Positions 1 through 7,510 of a stretch of DNA of 29,935 bases are shown piece by piece; the first letter of the stretch is position 1, and every line of letters starts with the position of its first letter. A program made the translations under genes and the position numbers. Location: contig JAZDMB010000054.1 of NCBI GenBank assembly GCA_043801445.1, positions 1 through 29,935 of the forward strand, read 5' to 3'. Below the pieces are notes generated by a model, which saw nothing but the letters and a program-made list of their open reading frames with translations, was not told the origin of the DNA and ran no database searches. The stretch comes from JAZDFP01 sp043801445 (GTDB lineage Bacteria > Planctomycetota > MHYJ01 > JACQXL01).

Positions 1-319
1 AGTAGTTAGTGGAGAGAGAAAACTGGCGACAGTAACTGCTTAAAGTTGGCAGGCGGTAAAGTTTTTGTTGGATGAATCCAGATTGACCACGAAATATTAG
101 TTATTGTTGCTATTTAGAAGCGTTTTTAGACACGCTCCACATCACATATTTTCTTTCCCTTTATTTACGCGGTTTAGAAGTCACCATTTTTCTAAAATCC
201 ACACCAAATGCAAACAGTTTAGTAATTCTTGCCCTAGGCCGATTTATAAAAAATTACCATCTGGGTGCTAATTAAAATCTGAATTTGCTGTCATTGAATG
301 TGTCCCACGAGAGTATTTT
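1..319. other. Gene-free left edge
   Basis: No open frame of useful length or recognisable RNA gene is visible. The stretch is AT-rich and lies downstream of the minus-strand RCC1 gene. A weak AGCGT/ACGCT inverted repeat near 119-136 is too short to call a terminator. A GTGTCCC word at 300-306, just past the RCC1 stop, is the inverse of the GGGGACAC words found upstream of that gene. Confidence 0.6.
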
Positions 320-2491
320 TTACTGTCCAATCTGAATCGGCGTGTCCTGCCAGGCAGTGCCATCGCCCAATTGCCCCTCAATATTAATTCCCCACGCCCA
401 GAGCGAGCCATCTTTCTTCAGGGCGATTGTATGCTTACTGCCGACCGTGACCGACGCCCAATCATTATCCATACCAATGCGAATAGGTTCTGCCCTATTC
501 TTATCCGTGCCGTCGCCTAATTGACCATATCTATTGTCTCCCCACGCCCAGAGCGAGCCATCTTTCTTTATGGCAAAAAAAGCAAGTGTGGGTTTAAAAA
601 GAACAAATCCTGGTTCGACTGTTCCGAGCGTTGCGAATATCCAGTCATTATCTGCGCCCACCTGCTTAAACAAGGGTTGATAAGGTGGACGAGAGGCATA
701 TGACATTTTCCAGAGCGTTCCATTTACTTCAATTAAAAGAGCGGTATCACCTACACTTTTTATGGCTGACCAGTGATGTTCGCTCTTATTCAGTTCAAAT
801 CTTTTCCAATCCTTATTCTCATTGTGGGCACTAAGAAGCCAGAGGGTGCCGTCTTTTTTGAGCGCTGTGCCTGTTGAAATACTTGACCAATCATTTTCCG
901 TGCCGATGCGACTCGGAATCGTGGCGCTTTTCGGCGTATGAACAAATCCAGTCCAGTAAAAGCCCCAGCCCCAAAGAGAACCATCTTTCTTGAGAGCAAT
1001 AGTGTAATAATAGCTGGATTCAACAACCAGCCAGTTATTATCAACGCCAATCCGAACCGGCATTGTTCTGAAATCAGTCGTGCCATCGCCCAACTGCCCC
1101 TCCCGATTGAAGCCCCAGCCCCATAGTGAACCGTCATCCCTGATTGCTTCCCCACGGAGCCACACTGCCAAAACATCCACCCATCTGACATTAAATGGTT
1201 CTATATCTAATTTAAAAGGGGCATTTCTGTTTCCGATTGTGCCGCTGTCCCATATATCTCCCTCTCCCCAGAGTGCTCCCCAATACCAGAGCGAGCCATT
1301 ATTTTTGATAGCCAGAGAGTATTCTTCACAGGCAGATATTTTCTTCCAGTCGTTATCTCTGCCTATTCTGATTGGTGATTTCTGAATGAATGGCCGGCAT
1401 AATCTGCCCTCGTGATTCAATCCCCACGCCCAAAGCGTCCCGTTAGTTTTTAACGCCATTGTCCAATCGTAACCCCCTGCCGTAACTGATTTCCAATCAT
1501 TATCTGTTCCGATTCTTATTAAACTGGTTTTATTAAGGTAAGTTCCGTCACCTAATTGACCGTGCACGTTGCTTCCCCAAGCCCAGAGCGAACCATCCTG
1601 CTTGATAGCGACAACGTGCCGGGCGCCTATTGAAATGCTGGATATATTGTTTATCTGAGCGACTTCGGTCGGAGTTGCAATGACCGACACATATTCATCT
1701 TTGTTTGATATCTCACGCGAGGCAAATCCCCAAACCCAGATTGAACCATCGGATTTATAAGCCGCTTTTTCTCCCAAAATACCTGCCCAATCGTTATCTA
1801 TACCAATGCGAACGGGCTTGCGTCCGGTTACTTCTGTGCCATCATCTAATTCGCCAAACAAATTTCTACCCCATCCCCAGAGCGAGCCATCCTTCTTCCG
1901 GGCATACGTCTGGTCATAACCAGCCACAACCTCCACCCAATCATTATCCGTATCAACATGGATAGGTCTTAGTTTACGCTTATTTATTGTTTCGTTGCCC
2001 AGTCCATCATTGCCCAACTGTCCATCATCATTGCATCCCCACGCCCAAAGTGAACCATCTGTCTTAATGGCAAGTGAATACTCATCACCTGCCGAGATAC
2101 AGGACCAGTTATTCTCTGTACCAATGCGAACAGGTTCTACCCTGTTGTCAATCGTGCCGTCGCCTAATTGACCATATCTATTCTCTCCCCACGCCCAGAG
2201 CGAGCCGTCTTTTTTTAGTCCTAATACGTGACTAACTCCCACAGAAATTGTTGACCAATCTGTATCCGTGCCTATCTGGGCAAGAGTGTATCTGCCATCG
2301 CCCCAGCCCCAAAGAGTACCATCGCCTTTAATACCGAAGCAACCGGCGTGATGAGACGCAATCTTCACCCAGATGGTTTTAGAAATAGCAGAAGCGTCCT
2401 CCGGCCTGCCCGCACCACCAACACAAGATTCAATAGCGAACAAATTAAACAATGTAATAATGATTGCCAGAATATTCAATTTGCTTTTCAT
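320..2491 (-). CDS. Exported RCC1-type repeat (beta-propeller) protein, possible lipoprotein
   Basis: About 723 residues. After a hydrophobic signal peptide (MKSKLNILAIIITLFNLFA, then ESC as a weak lipobox with Glu at -2) the whole protein is built from about 14 degenerate repeats of the RCC1/ATS1 type. Each has a core like DGSLWAWG-x-N-x-x-GQLGDGT followed by P-x-RIG-x-DNDW. Such repeats normally fold into seven-bladed propellers, so 14 could give two. The role is unknown; extracellular or periplasmic binding is a reasonable inference. The open frame extends to a GTG at 2509, but I prefer the ATG at 2491 because it puts the charged residues and hydrophobic core at the N terminus as in a normal signal peptide. 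Repeats around 1000-1400 and 600-900 have diverged (LWLLS, LWKMS). No operon partner on this strand is visible. Confidence 0.85.
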   Translation of the reverse strand: MKSKLNILAIIITLFNLFAIESCVGGAGRPEDASAISKTIWVKIASHHAGCFGIKGDGTLWGWGDGRYTLAQIGTDTDWSTISVGVSHVLGLKKDGSLWAWGENRYGQLGDGTIDNRVEPVRIGTENNWSCISAGDEYSLAIKTDGSLWAWGCNDDGQLGNDGLGNETINKRKLRPIHVDTDNDWVEVVAGYDQTYARKKDGSLWGWGRNLFGELDDGTEVTGRKPVRIGIDNDWAGILGEKAAYKSDGSIWVWGFASREISNKDEYVSVIATPTEVAQINNISSISIGARHVVAIKQDGSLWAWGSNVHGQLGDGTYLNKTSLIRIGTDNDWKSVTAGGYDWTMALKTNGTLWAWGLNHEGRLCRPFIQKSPIRIGRDNDWKKISACEEYSLAIKNNGSLWYWGALWGEGDIWDSGTIGNRNAPFKLDIEPFNVRWVDVLAVWLRGEAIRDDGSLWGWGFNREGQLGDGTTDFRTMPVRIGVDNNWLVVESSYYYTIALKKDGSLWGWGFYWTGFVHTPKSATIPSRIGTENDWSSISTGTALKKDGTLWLLSAHNENKDWKRFELNKSEHHWSAIKSVGDTALLIEVNGTLWKMSYASRPPYQPLFKQVGADNDWIFATLGTVEPGFVLFKPTLAFFAIKKDGSLWAWGDNRYGQLGDGTDKNRAEPIRIGMDNDWASVTVGSKHTIALKKDGSLWAWGINIEGQLGDGTAWQDTPIQIGQ

Positions 2492-2501
2492 ATCGTTCTT
2501 T

Positions 2502-2593
2502 GGGGACACATTATATAAATCCTATCCTGCTATTTTCTTCATATTCAAGATGATTTTATCTTAAAATCACTCTCGAAATAATTCCGGGGACAC
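2502..2593. repeat. Two direct GGGGACAC words upstream of the RCC1 gene
   Basis: GGGGACAC occurs at 2502-2509 and again at 2586-2593 (within AATTCCGGGGACACCTTACT), 84 bp apart. An inverted partial copy (GTGTCCC) lies at 300-306 on the far side of the RCC1 gene. From memory, similar words occur near REP/IS200-type elements in uncultured bacteria, but no transposase is present here, so mobile origin is only an inference. Confidence 0.35.
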
Positions 2594-2856
2594 CTTACTT
2601 ATTCAGTGGCAGTTTACCAGATAACCCAATCCAAGTCAAGGAGAATCTTGAATAAAATGGTTGGAAGCCACAGATTATTTATCCCATTTTGGGACACAGA
2701 TTTTACGAATGGATAATTAGGTATGCTGTTCCCCTAATTACAATTAATATTTACATGGACAGATTAAAATATAGTTTGTAGAGTCTATTGAGTTCGTAGA
2801 GTTTATAGAAATTTCTTCTCGGCGACCTCTGCGTCTCTGCGGTTAGACTTAATATT
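2510..2856. other. Intergenic region between divergent RCC1 and mutL genes
   Basis: This region separates the minus-strand RCC1 gene from plus-strand mutL and must hold both promoters, but I could not identify a convincing -35/-10 pair. It contains fragments of repeat families seen elsewhere in the window: a CCACAGATTATT...ACACAGATT fragment at about 2668-2700, and one arm of the CGCAGAGACGCAGAG family at about 2813-2847, directly against the mutL start. Confidence 0.6.
2813..2847. repeat. Single arm of the CTCTGCGTCTCTGCG intergenic repeat family
   Basis: TTCTTCTCGGCGACC followed by TCTGCGTCTCTGCGGTTA matches the right arm of the inverted repeat at 29313-29389 (TTCTCAGCGAAC, then TCTGTGTCTCTGCGTT). 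Only one arm is obvious here. It ends about 10 bp before the mutL ATG and takes the place where a Shine-Dalgarno sequence would be expected. Confidence 0.6.
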
Positions 2857-4917
2857 ATGATTAATTCAGCTACAAATCGAATAAGGGTTCTGCCGGTTCA
2901 GTTGGTCAATAAGATTGCAGCCGGCGAGGTCATAGAGCGTCCGGCTTCCTGCGTCAAAGAATTAATTGAAAACGCACTCGATTCACAGGCAACAGAAATT
3001 GAAATCACTGTCAGGGAAGGCGGTAAAAAACTTATTAGGATTGTTGATAACGGTACCGGTATCGTTTGTGATGATTTATCATTGGTTTTCCAGAGTCATT
3101 CCACAAGTAAAATTACCGAGGAATCTGATTTATATAATATCAGGACATTCGGATTCCGCGGTGAGGCATTGGCAAGTATGGCATCCGTGGCTCAGGTCAG
3201 GGTAGTCTCCAAGACTGCAGGCCAAAATGAGGCATATGCTGTTGAGGCTCAGGCTGAGAATAAGATTCAACCTCATCCTTATCCTTATTCTAATGGCACG
3301 ACCATAGAAATAGCCAATCTTTTTTACCAGACGCCAGCCCGCAGAAAATTCCTTAAAAGCGATAGCGTAGAACTTTCCCATATTAGCGATATGGTTACCC
3401 GCTTTGCTATTGCTTATCCTGAGGTATCTTTTAATTTATTCAACTCATCTACACGTTCAAAAGATACGCCTGCCCGACCGGGCCGTTCAGATGGGTCTGA
3501 CAAGCAGATTTTAATTAATCTGGCTACCCCGGCTGATAATTCGTCCCGCCAGAGGACGGGTCTGGAGCAAACTTCAGGGGCGCCTCAGGCGACAAACACT
3601 ATAATGGAAAGACTCAGGGTTTTTTATGGTACTGATATCGGTAATGAATTAATCTATGCTCAAGAAGAGCAGGACGGAGTAAAAATTGAGGCATATTTTT
3701 CACTGCCGACTTATACCAGACCGACTTCCAAATACCAGTTTTTCTATCTGAATCGCCGTTTCATCAAGGATAAAGTCATATCGAGGTCGATATACCAGTC
3801 TTATCATAATCTTATTCCGCCGGGCAGGTATCCTTTTGTGGTGCTGTTTTTAGAGATGCCGGCATCGGCTTTTGATGTCAATGTCCATCCGACCAAGATA
3901 GAGGTGAGATTCCGTAATGCCTGGAGGTTGCACGACCAGATTATTTCGCTTATCCGTAAATCATTATCCGACCTGCCCGACCTGGCGACCGGTCAGGCGG
4001 GAAAGATATCAATAGAAAACCGGGAAATTAAATCGGTTACCGGGCAGAATGTCAGCCAGGAGAATATAAGTTCTGCACCGTTAGATGAGTCTCAAAAAGT
4101 AATGCAGGCATTGGTTGATTTCTTTGAACCCAAAGGGACCGCGGGTGGTCCAGCTAAAGGAGAAGATTTCAGCGAACATTATTCAGCCAAAAACATAAAC
4201 ACGAATAGCACGAATGGAACAAATCCCACGAATAATTCTAATTCGTCTTACCCGCCTGACCGGAAATCCAGTCGGGCAGGTTCGCCGTATTCGTCTGATT
4301 CGTGTTCTCATACCGGCAGAACTTTCCAGATACATAATAGTTATATTATTGATGAGGTAACTGACGGCGTATTGATTATAGACCAGCATGCTTTGCACGA
4401 GAGGATTCTTTACAACCAACTCAGCAAACAGATTGCTTCTTCAGAGATATACAAGCAAAGACTGCTCATTCCGACTATAGTAGAGATACCGAAAATCAGG
4501 ATGGCGCTTTTACAGGAAGTCGTTCCTTATCTGAAGGCGGTCGGCATAGAGATTGAAGAATTTGGTGAGAATGCCGTTGCCATACAATCAGCTCCGTCCA
4601 TATTGAATAATATTAATTTAAAAGAGTTTATTACGGAGTTTATAGATGCATTCGCAGACGATTTTCCTGATGCCAGCCACGGGCAGGAGGAACAAAAGAA
4701 CAAAAGAACTAAAGAACTAAATATTAAATCGATTGATAATCTTATAAAAATGATGGCTTGCAAAGGCGCTATAAAGGCAGGAAACCCTTTAAGTCCGGAA
4801 GAAATAAAGGCGTTGATAGCCGATTCAAGCGGGATAGACTGGGTGACCTGTCCGCATGGCAGACCGGCTATTCATAAAATAACATTACAGGAATTGGGGA
4901 GGTTTTTCCAGCGATGA
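2857..4917 (+). CDS. mutL: DNA mismatch repair protein MutL
   Basis: 686 residues, longer than the usual 600-650. The GHKL ATPase domain is intact: KIAAGEVIERPASCVKELIE (residues about 19-38), the DNGTGI nucleotide motif, SHSTSKI and FGFRGEAL, then a transducer domain ending FDVNVHPTKIEVRF. The C-terminal domain carries the endonuclease-type motifs DQHALHE (Asp509-Glu515), ACKGAIKAG, CPHGRP and a terminal FQR. The second glutamate of DQHA(X)2E(X)4E is Asn520, so nicking activity is uncertain. The extra length is due to in-frame palindromic inserts at about residues 205-247, 372-382 and 448-484, plus a Lys/Glu-rich stretch near 607-625. MutL couples MutS mismatch recognition to strand removal. 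There is no clear Shine-Dalgarno sequence. MutS is not in the window. Confidence 0.97.
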   Translation: MINSATNRIRVLPVQLVNKIAAGEVIERPASCVKELIENALDSQATEIEITVREGGKKLIRIVDNGTGIVCDDLSLVFQSHSTSKITEESDLYNIRTFGFRGEALASMASVAQVRVVSKTAGQNEAYAVEAQAENKIQPHPYPYSNGTTIEIANLFYQTPARRKFLKSDSVELSHISDMVTRFAIAYPEVSFNLFNSSTRSKDTPARPGRSDGSDKQILINLATPADNSSRQRTGLEQTSGAPQATNTIMERLRVFYGTDIGNELIYAQEEQDGVKIEAYFSLPTYTRPTSKYQFFYLNRRFIKDKVISRSIYQSYHNLIPPGRYPFVVLFLEMPASAFDVNVHPTKIEVRFRNAWRLHDQIISLIRKSLSDLPDLATGQAGKISIENREIKSVTGQNVSQENISSAPLDESQKVMQALVDFFEPKGTAGGPAKGEDFSEHYSAKNINTNSTNGTNPTNNSNSSYPPDRKSSRAGSPYSSDSCSHTGRTFQIHNSYIIDEVTDGVLIIDQHALHERILYNQLSKQIASSEIYKQRLLIPTIVEIPKIRMALLQEVVPYLKAVGIEIEEFGENAVAIQSAPSILNNINLKEFITEFIDAFADDFPDASHGQEEQKNKRTKELNIKSIDNLIKMMACKGAIKAGNPLSPEEIKALIADSSGIDWVTCPHGRPAIHKITLQELGRFFQR
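3469..3591. repeat. Cluster of mini-palindromes inserted in mutL
   Basis: Between the conserved transducer strands ending FNLFNS and resuming MERLRVFYG, the DNA holds CCTGCCCGACCGGGC, TCAGA-TGGG-TCTGA, CCAGA-GGACGGG-TCTGG (3549-3565) and CGCC-TCA-GGCG (3581-3591). It translates in frame to a Gly/Ser/Thr/Arg-rich loop of roughly 45 residues at a point where MutL homologues normally have only a short turn. Confidence 0.65.
3972..4001 (+). repeat. 30-bp palindromic element, copy 1 (in mutL)
   Basis: A 30-bp imperfect hairpin with arms CCTGCCCGAC and GTCAGGCGGG. It encodes PDLATGQAG in the linker after the MutL N-terminal domain. It differs by one base from the copy in the TPR gene at 28538-28567, with the same orientation and reading phase. 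Confidence 0.9.
4198..4306. repeat. AACACGAAT/ATTCGTGTT-armed element inside mutL, with nested insert
   Basis: The arms AACACGAAT (4198-4206) and ATTCGTGTT (4298-4306) match those of the intergenic elements at 4928-5009 and 6324-6385. The right half TTCGCCGTATTCGTCT-x-ATTCGTGTT is almost identical to 6360-6385. It encodes a low-complexity Asn/Thr/Ser linker (MutL residues about 448-484). A second element (4251-4280) lies inside it. Confidence 0.85.
4251..4280 (-). repeat. 30-bp palindromic element, copy 2 (inverted, nested)
   Basis: The reverse complement of the 30-bp element at 3972-4001, with identical arms CCCGCCTGAC and GTCGGGCAGG and a changed loop (CGGAAATCCA). It is inserted within the ATTCGTGTT-armed element and is exactly 10 codons long, so it leaves the frame open (PPDRKSSRAG). 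Confidence 0.85.
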
Positions 4918-4927
4918 AGAAAAATAG

Positions 4928-5009
4928 AACACGAATCCCACAAATTTAAGCGAATAACACGAATAATATTAAATTCGTGAAATTCGTTCGTATTCGTGCC
5001 ATTCGTGTT
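4928..5009. repeat. ATTCGTGTT-armed intergenic palindrome between mutL and the M16 gene
   Basis: Starts AACACGAATCCCACAAAT and ends GTATTCGTGCCATTCGTGTT. Internal CGAAT/ATTCG units let it fold into a long imperfect hairpin. It fills almost the whole mutL-M16 spacer and ends 11 bp before the M16 start codon, so it may affect transcript stability or translation there. Confidence 0.85.
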
Positions 5010-5020
5010 TATAATTTCCT

Positions 5021-6316
5021 ATGATAGAATCAAAAGAAACGATTGATTTAAGGCCCGGGTTAAGGTTGCATCTTTTCCAGACCTCTTTATTCAAGACCAC
5101 TACGATAAAGGTATTCATTCATCTGCCATTAGATGAAAATGCGACAGCTAATGCCTTGCTGGTCCGGGTCTTGGGCCGGGGATGCCGGAAATATCCGACC
5201 ATGCGTAAAATCAGCGTTTTCATGGATTCGCTTTACGGCGCGATATTCGGCGCCGATATCTCTAAAATAGGCGAAAATCATATTATTGAATTATTTTTTG
5301 AGTTCGTCAGCCAGAGATTTCTGCCCAGACATATTGATAATACCCGAAGCGCTCTTAATTTCTTAAAACAGATTATTTTCAATCCGCTTTTACAGGACGA
5401 TGCATTCCGTTCCGATTATTTCGTACAGGAACAGGAAAAACTTAAAGACATTATCAAAAGCGTTTATGATGATAAGATTTCATATGCCGATGAACGTTGT
5501 ATCCAGGAGATGTGTAAGGATGAACCGTATCGGATTTATGAATACGGCGAGATTAACAAGATTGACAAGATTTCTCCGGAATATGTTTTAAATCATTACC
5601 GTAATGTAGTTCTCAAAGCGCCTATGGATATTTTTATCTCCGGACCCAGAGGAATTAACCGGGTTAAAAGGCTTGTTTCCGATATTTTCAGCCCGCAGGT
5701 TAAACGTGATGCGAGATGTGCGATACGAGATACGCGCATCCCGCATCCCGTATCCCGTATCCCGAAAGAGCAATTGATAAAAGAGAATGATGAAATAGAC
5801 CAGAGTAAATTAGTATTAGGATGCAGGACATACACCACATGGAAAGATAAGGAAATCTTCGGATTGATGATGGCTTCAGGAGTATTAGGCGGGTTCCCTC
5901 ATTCAAAACTATTCCGTTATGTCCGCGAAAAAGCAGGTCTGGCTTATTATGTCAATTCCGCGCTGGAAAAAACCAAGGGCTTGATGTTTATCCGCGCCGG
6001 TATTGACCATAATAAGTTTGATGATGCCTTGAAGATTATTAAAGAACAACTCTATGCTATCCAGTCAGGCGATATCACCGATGAAGAGATTAATAACACC
6101 CGTTCCGGCATTACTAACCGCCTTAAATCTATTGAGGATAGCGCTTCATCATTCATAGATTATGACCTGGAACTGAGTATCAATAATCGCCAGGATACCC
6201 TCAAGGAACTAAAAGAACAATTTATGGCAGTGAAGAAAGAGGATATCACTTCTGCAGCACAGAAGATAAAAGTGGATACGGTTTATCTGCTGAGCCCTAC
6301 CAGTAGGAAAGTATAA
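5021..6316 (+). CDS. Non-catalytic M16 peptidase-like protein, YfmF type
   Basis: 431 residues with no signal peptide. The N terminus (FKTTTIKVFIHLPLDENATA, RGCRKYPTMRKISVFMDSLYGA) and middle (IIFNPLL, ERCIQEMCKDEPYRIYEYG) match my recollection of the YfmF branch of M16 peptidases. That branch lacks the zinc-binding HXXEH, and I see no such motif here. In Bacillus YfmF pairs with the active subunit YfmH and is linked to EF-P modification; no YfmH-like gene is in the window. The C-terminal half keeps the M16 pattern GGFPHSKLFRYVREKAGLAYYV. An in-frame palindromic insert adds about 20 residues (229-248, RDARCAIRDTRIPHPVSRIP). It lies downstream of mutL, separated only by a repeat, and may be cotranscribed with it. 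Confidence 0.85.
   Translation: MIESKETIDLRPGLRLHLFQTSLFKTTTIKVFIHLPLDENATANALLVRVLGRGCRKYPTMRKISVFMDSLYGAIFGADISKIGENHIIELFFEFVSQRFLPRHIDNTRSALNFLKQIIFNPLLQDDAFRSDYFVQEQEKLKDIIKSVYDDKISYADERCIQEMCKDEPYRIYEYGEINKIDKISPEYVLNHYRNVVLKAPMDIFISGPRGINRVKRLVSDIFSPQVKRDARCAIRDTRIPHPVSRIPKEQLIKENDEIDQSKLVLGCRTYTTWKDKEIFGLMMASGVLGGFPHSKLFRYVREKAGLAYYVNSALEKTKGLMFIRAGIDHNKFDDALKIIKEQLYAIQSGDITDEEINNTRSGITNRLKSIEDSASSFIDYDLELSINNRQDTLKELKEQFMAVKKEDITSAAQKIKVDTVYLLSPTSRKV
5708..5764. repeat. In-frame GATGCGAGAT/ATCCCGCATC repeat insert in the M16 gene
   Basis: Two unit types with inverted partners: GATGCGAGAT (5708-5717) with ATCCCGCATC (5738-5747), 9 of 10 pairs, and GATACGAGATAC (5722-5733) with GTATCCCGTATC (5750-5761), 11 of 12 pairs. 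The order A-B-A'-B' is interleaved rather than a simple nested hairpin. It sits between the two M16 halves, a linker in the family. Confidence 0.75.
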
Positions 6317-6323
6317 AAATAAG

Positions 6324-6385
6324 AACACGAATAAAGAGATAATTATTTTATTCGTGGGATTCGCCGTATTCGTCTTATTCGTGTT
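6324..6385. repeat. ATTCGTGTT-armed intergenic palindrome after the M16 gene
   Basis: AACACGAAT (6324-6332) to ATTCGTGTT (6377-6385), beginning 8 bp after the M16 stop codon. It is the same family as 4928-5009 and the copy in mutL. Position and symmetry would allow a transcript-end or mRNA-protecting hairpin, but there is no T-tract typical of an intrinsic terminator. Confidence 0.85.
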
Positions 6386-6499
6386 TAATCTTCTGGTTAC
6401 GAAGTTTTCTTGTTAACGCAACTTTTTTGTTCTATCGGGGTTTAAATATACGAACATAAAATGATTTTAACTTCTCTCAAGTAAAGAAAGGGGATTTCT

Positions 6500-7486
6500 A
6501 TGCATAAAATGTTATTAACCTTTTGCATTATTATTTTGGGTCTCTCAATAACCGCATATCCCCAAGATAAATCCAGTGTAAAAAACAAAGAAACCACTTC
6601 GTCTGAATACGAAGGTAAAATCCGCGAGTTATTCGAGGATATTACCCTCCTCAACCTGGTAAATGGGCTCAATCTCAATGAAGCGCAGATAAAACAAATC
6701 ATTCAATATAATAAAAAAGTTCAACTGCTCCGAGATCAAATGCAGGATGAGAATAATAAAACCATAAAAGATATAGTTGATGCTTTTGCCACACTGAAAT
6801 CAACATTGGAGAAGAATGAGGGAATACCCCAGGAAATAGAGAATCGGGCATTTACCATGGAACAGGAAGGCAAAAAGGTTACTGGTGAATTAATGAATGC
6901 CGTGGCTAATATTGAAAAAGAATTGACAGGTATATTGCTTGATGCCCAGAAAGAAATAATCAATACGTTTAACCCTTGCTTGATACCACCTAAAGACCTG
7001 AAAAACCCTGTCAGAGCCGGACAGGCGCAAAATAACGAGATGGCTGTAGAACTTTTACGCCATCTCAGAAGAGTGCCTGATGAGGTATTTGAAGAAAGAA
7101 AATCCGAGATTGCCCAGCGACATCTGGAAATGATTCAAAAACGTCTCGGTAAACTGACAGATGAAGAAAAGGAACGGGAAAGCCAGAGACTTCTTAAAGT
7201 AATAGAAAAAGTGCGTGCCATGACAGATAAGGAATTTGAATTAAATGGACCAGGTTTAGCAAATGAATTTATGAACGAGAGTAAAAAAGACCTCTCAAGG
7301 GATAAGGATTTACGGGAAGAAATAGAACAGATCGAACGAATCAGGCACGGCGGACCATCCCGGCTCGGCAGATATTTACTTAATCCTAAAATCATACCGA
7401 TATTAGAGAAACGTCTGGAGATAATGAAAAATCCCAGGAAAATCGCACCGGCTGATTTGGATAAGATTAACACAAACCCTAAATAA
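6500..7486 (+). CDS. Exported helical protein of unknown function (paralogue A)
   Basis: 328 residues. A signal peptide (MHKMLLTFCIIILGLSITAYPQ) is followed by a mostly helical, charged protein. The start is fixed by an AAAGGGGAT ribosome site 6-7 bp upstream. The segment LLNLVNGLNLNEAQIKQIIQ resembles the LNLT-x-x-Q helical start of Spy/CpxP-like periplasmic proteins, but the rest is not typical and I do not claim membership. It is clearly a paralogue of the protein at 8623-9615: shared features include LVNGLN, AQKE, T-F-x-x-CLIP, NPVR-GQ, LGKLT-EEK/YGKLTEEEK and VRAM-x-x-EFELN, with collinear order. It likely forms an operon with the phosphodiesterase-like lipoprotein 24 bp downstream. Function is unknown. 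Confidence 0.85.
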   Translation: MHKMLLTFCIIILGLSITAYPQDKSSVKNKETTSSEYEGKIRELFEDITLLNLVNGLNLNEAQIKQIIQYNKKVQLLRDQMQDENNKTIKDIVDAFATLKSTLEKNEGIPQEIENRAFTMEQEGKKVTGELMNAVANIEKELTGILLDAQKEIINTFNPCLIPPKDLKNPVRAGQAQNNEMAVELLRHLRRVPDEVFEERKSEIAQRHLEMIQKRLGKLTDEEKERESQRLLKVIEKVRAMTDKEFELNGPGLANEFMNESKKDLSRDKDLREEIEQIERIRHGGPSRLGRYLLNPKIIPILEKRLEIMKNPRKIAPADLDKINTNPK

Positions 7487-7510
7487 CCAAAATAAAATAG
7501 GTGAGCAAAA

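Noticed and set aside
790..1191. Long minus-strand frame overlapping the RCC1 gene
   Set aside because: It is in another frame of the same strand inside a clear repeat protein, so it is a shadow frame produced by the repeats.
320..2491. Regular DNA repeats that could suggest a CRISPR array
   Set aside because: The repeats are degenerate, about 150 bp apart and translate as RCC1 units in one long frame.
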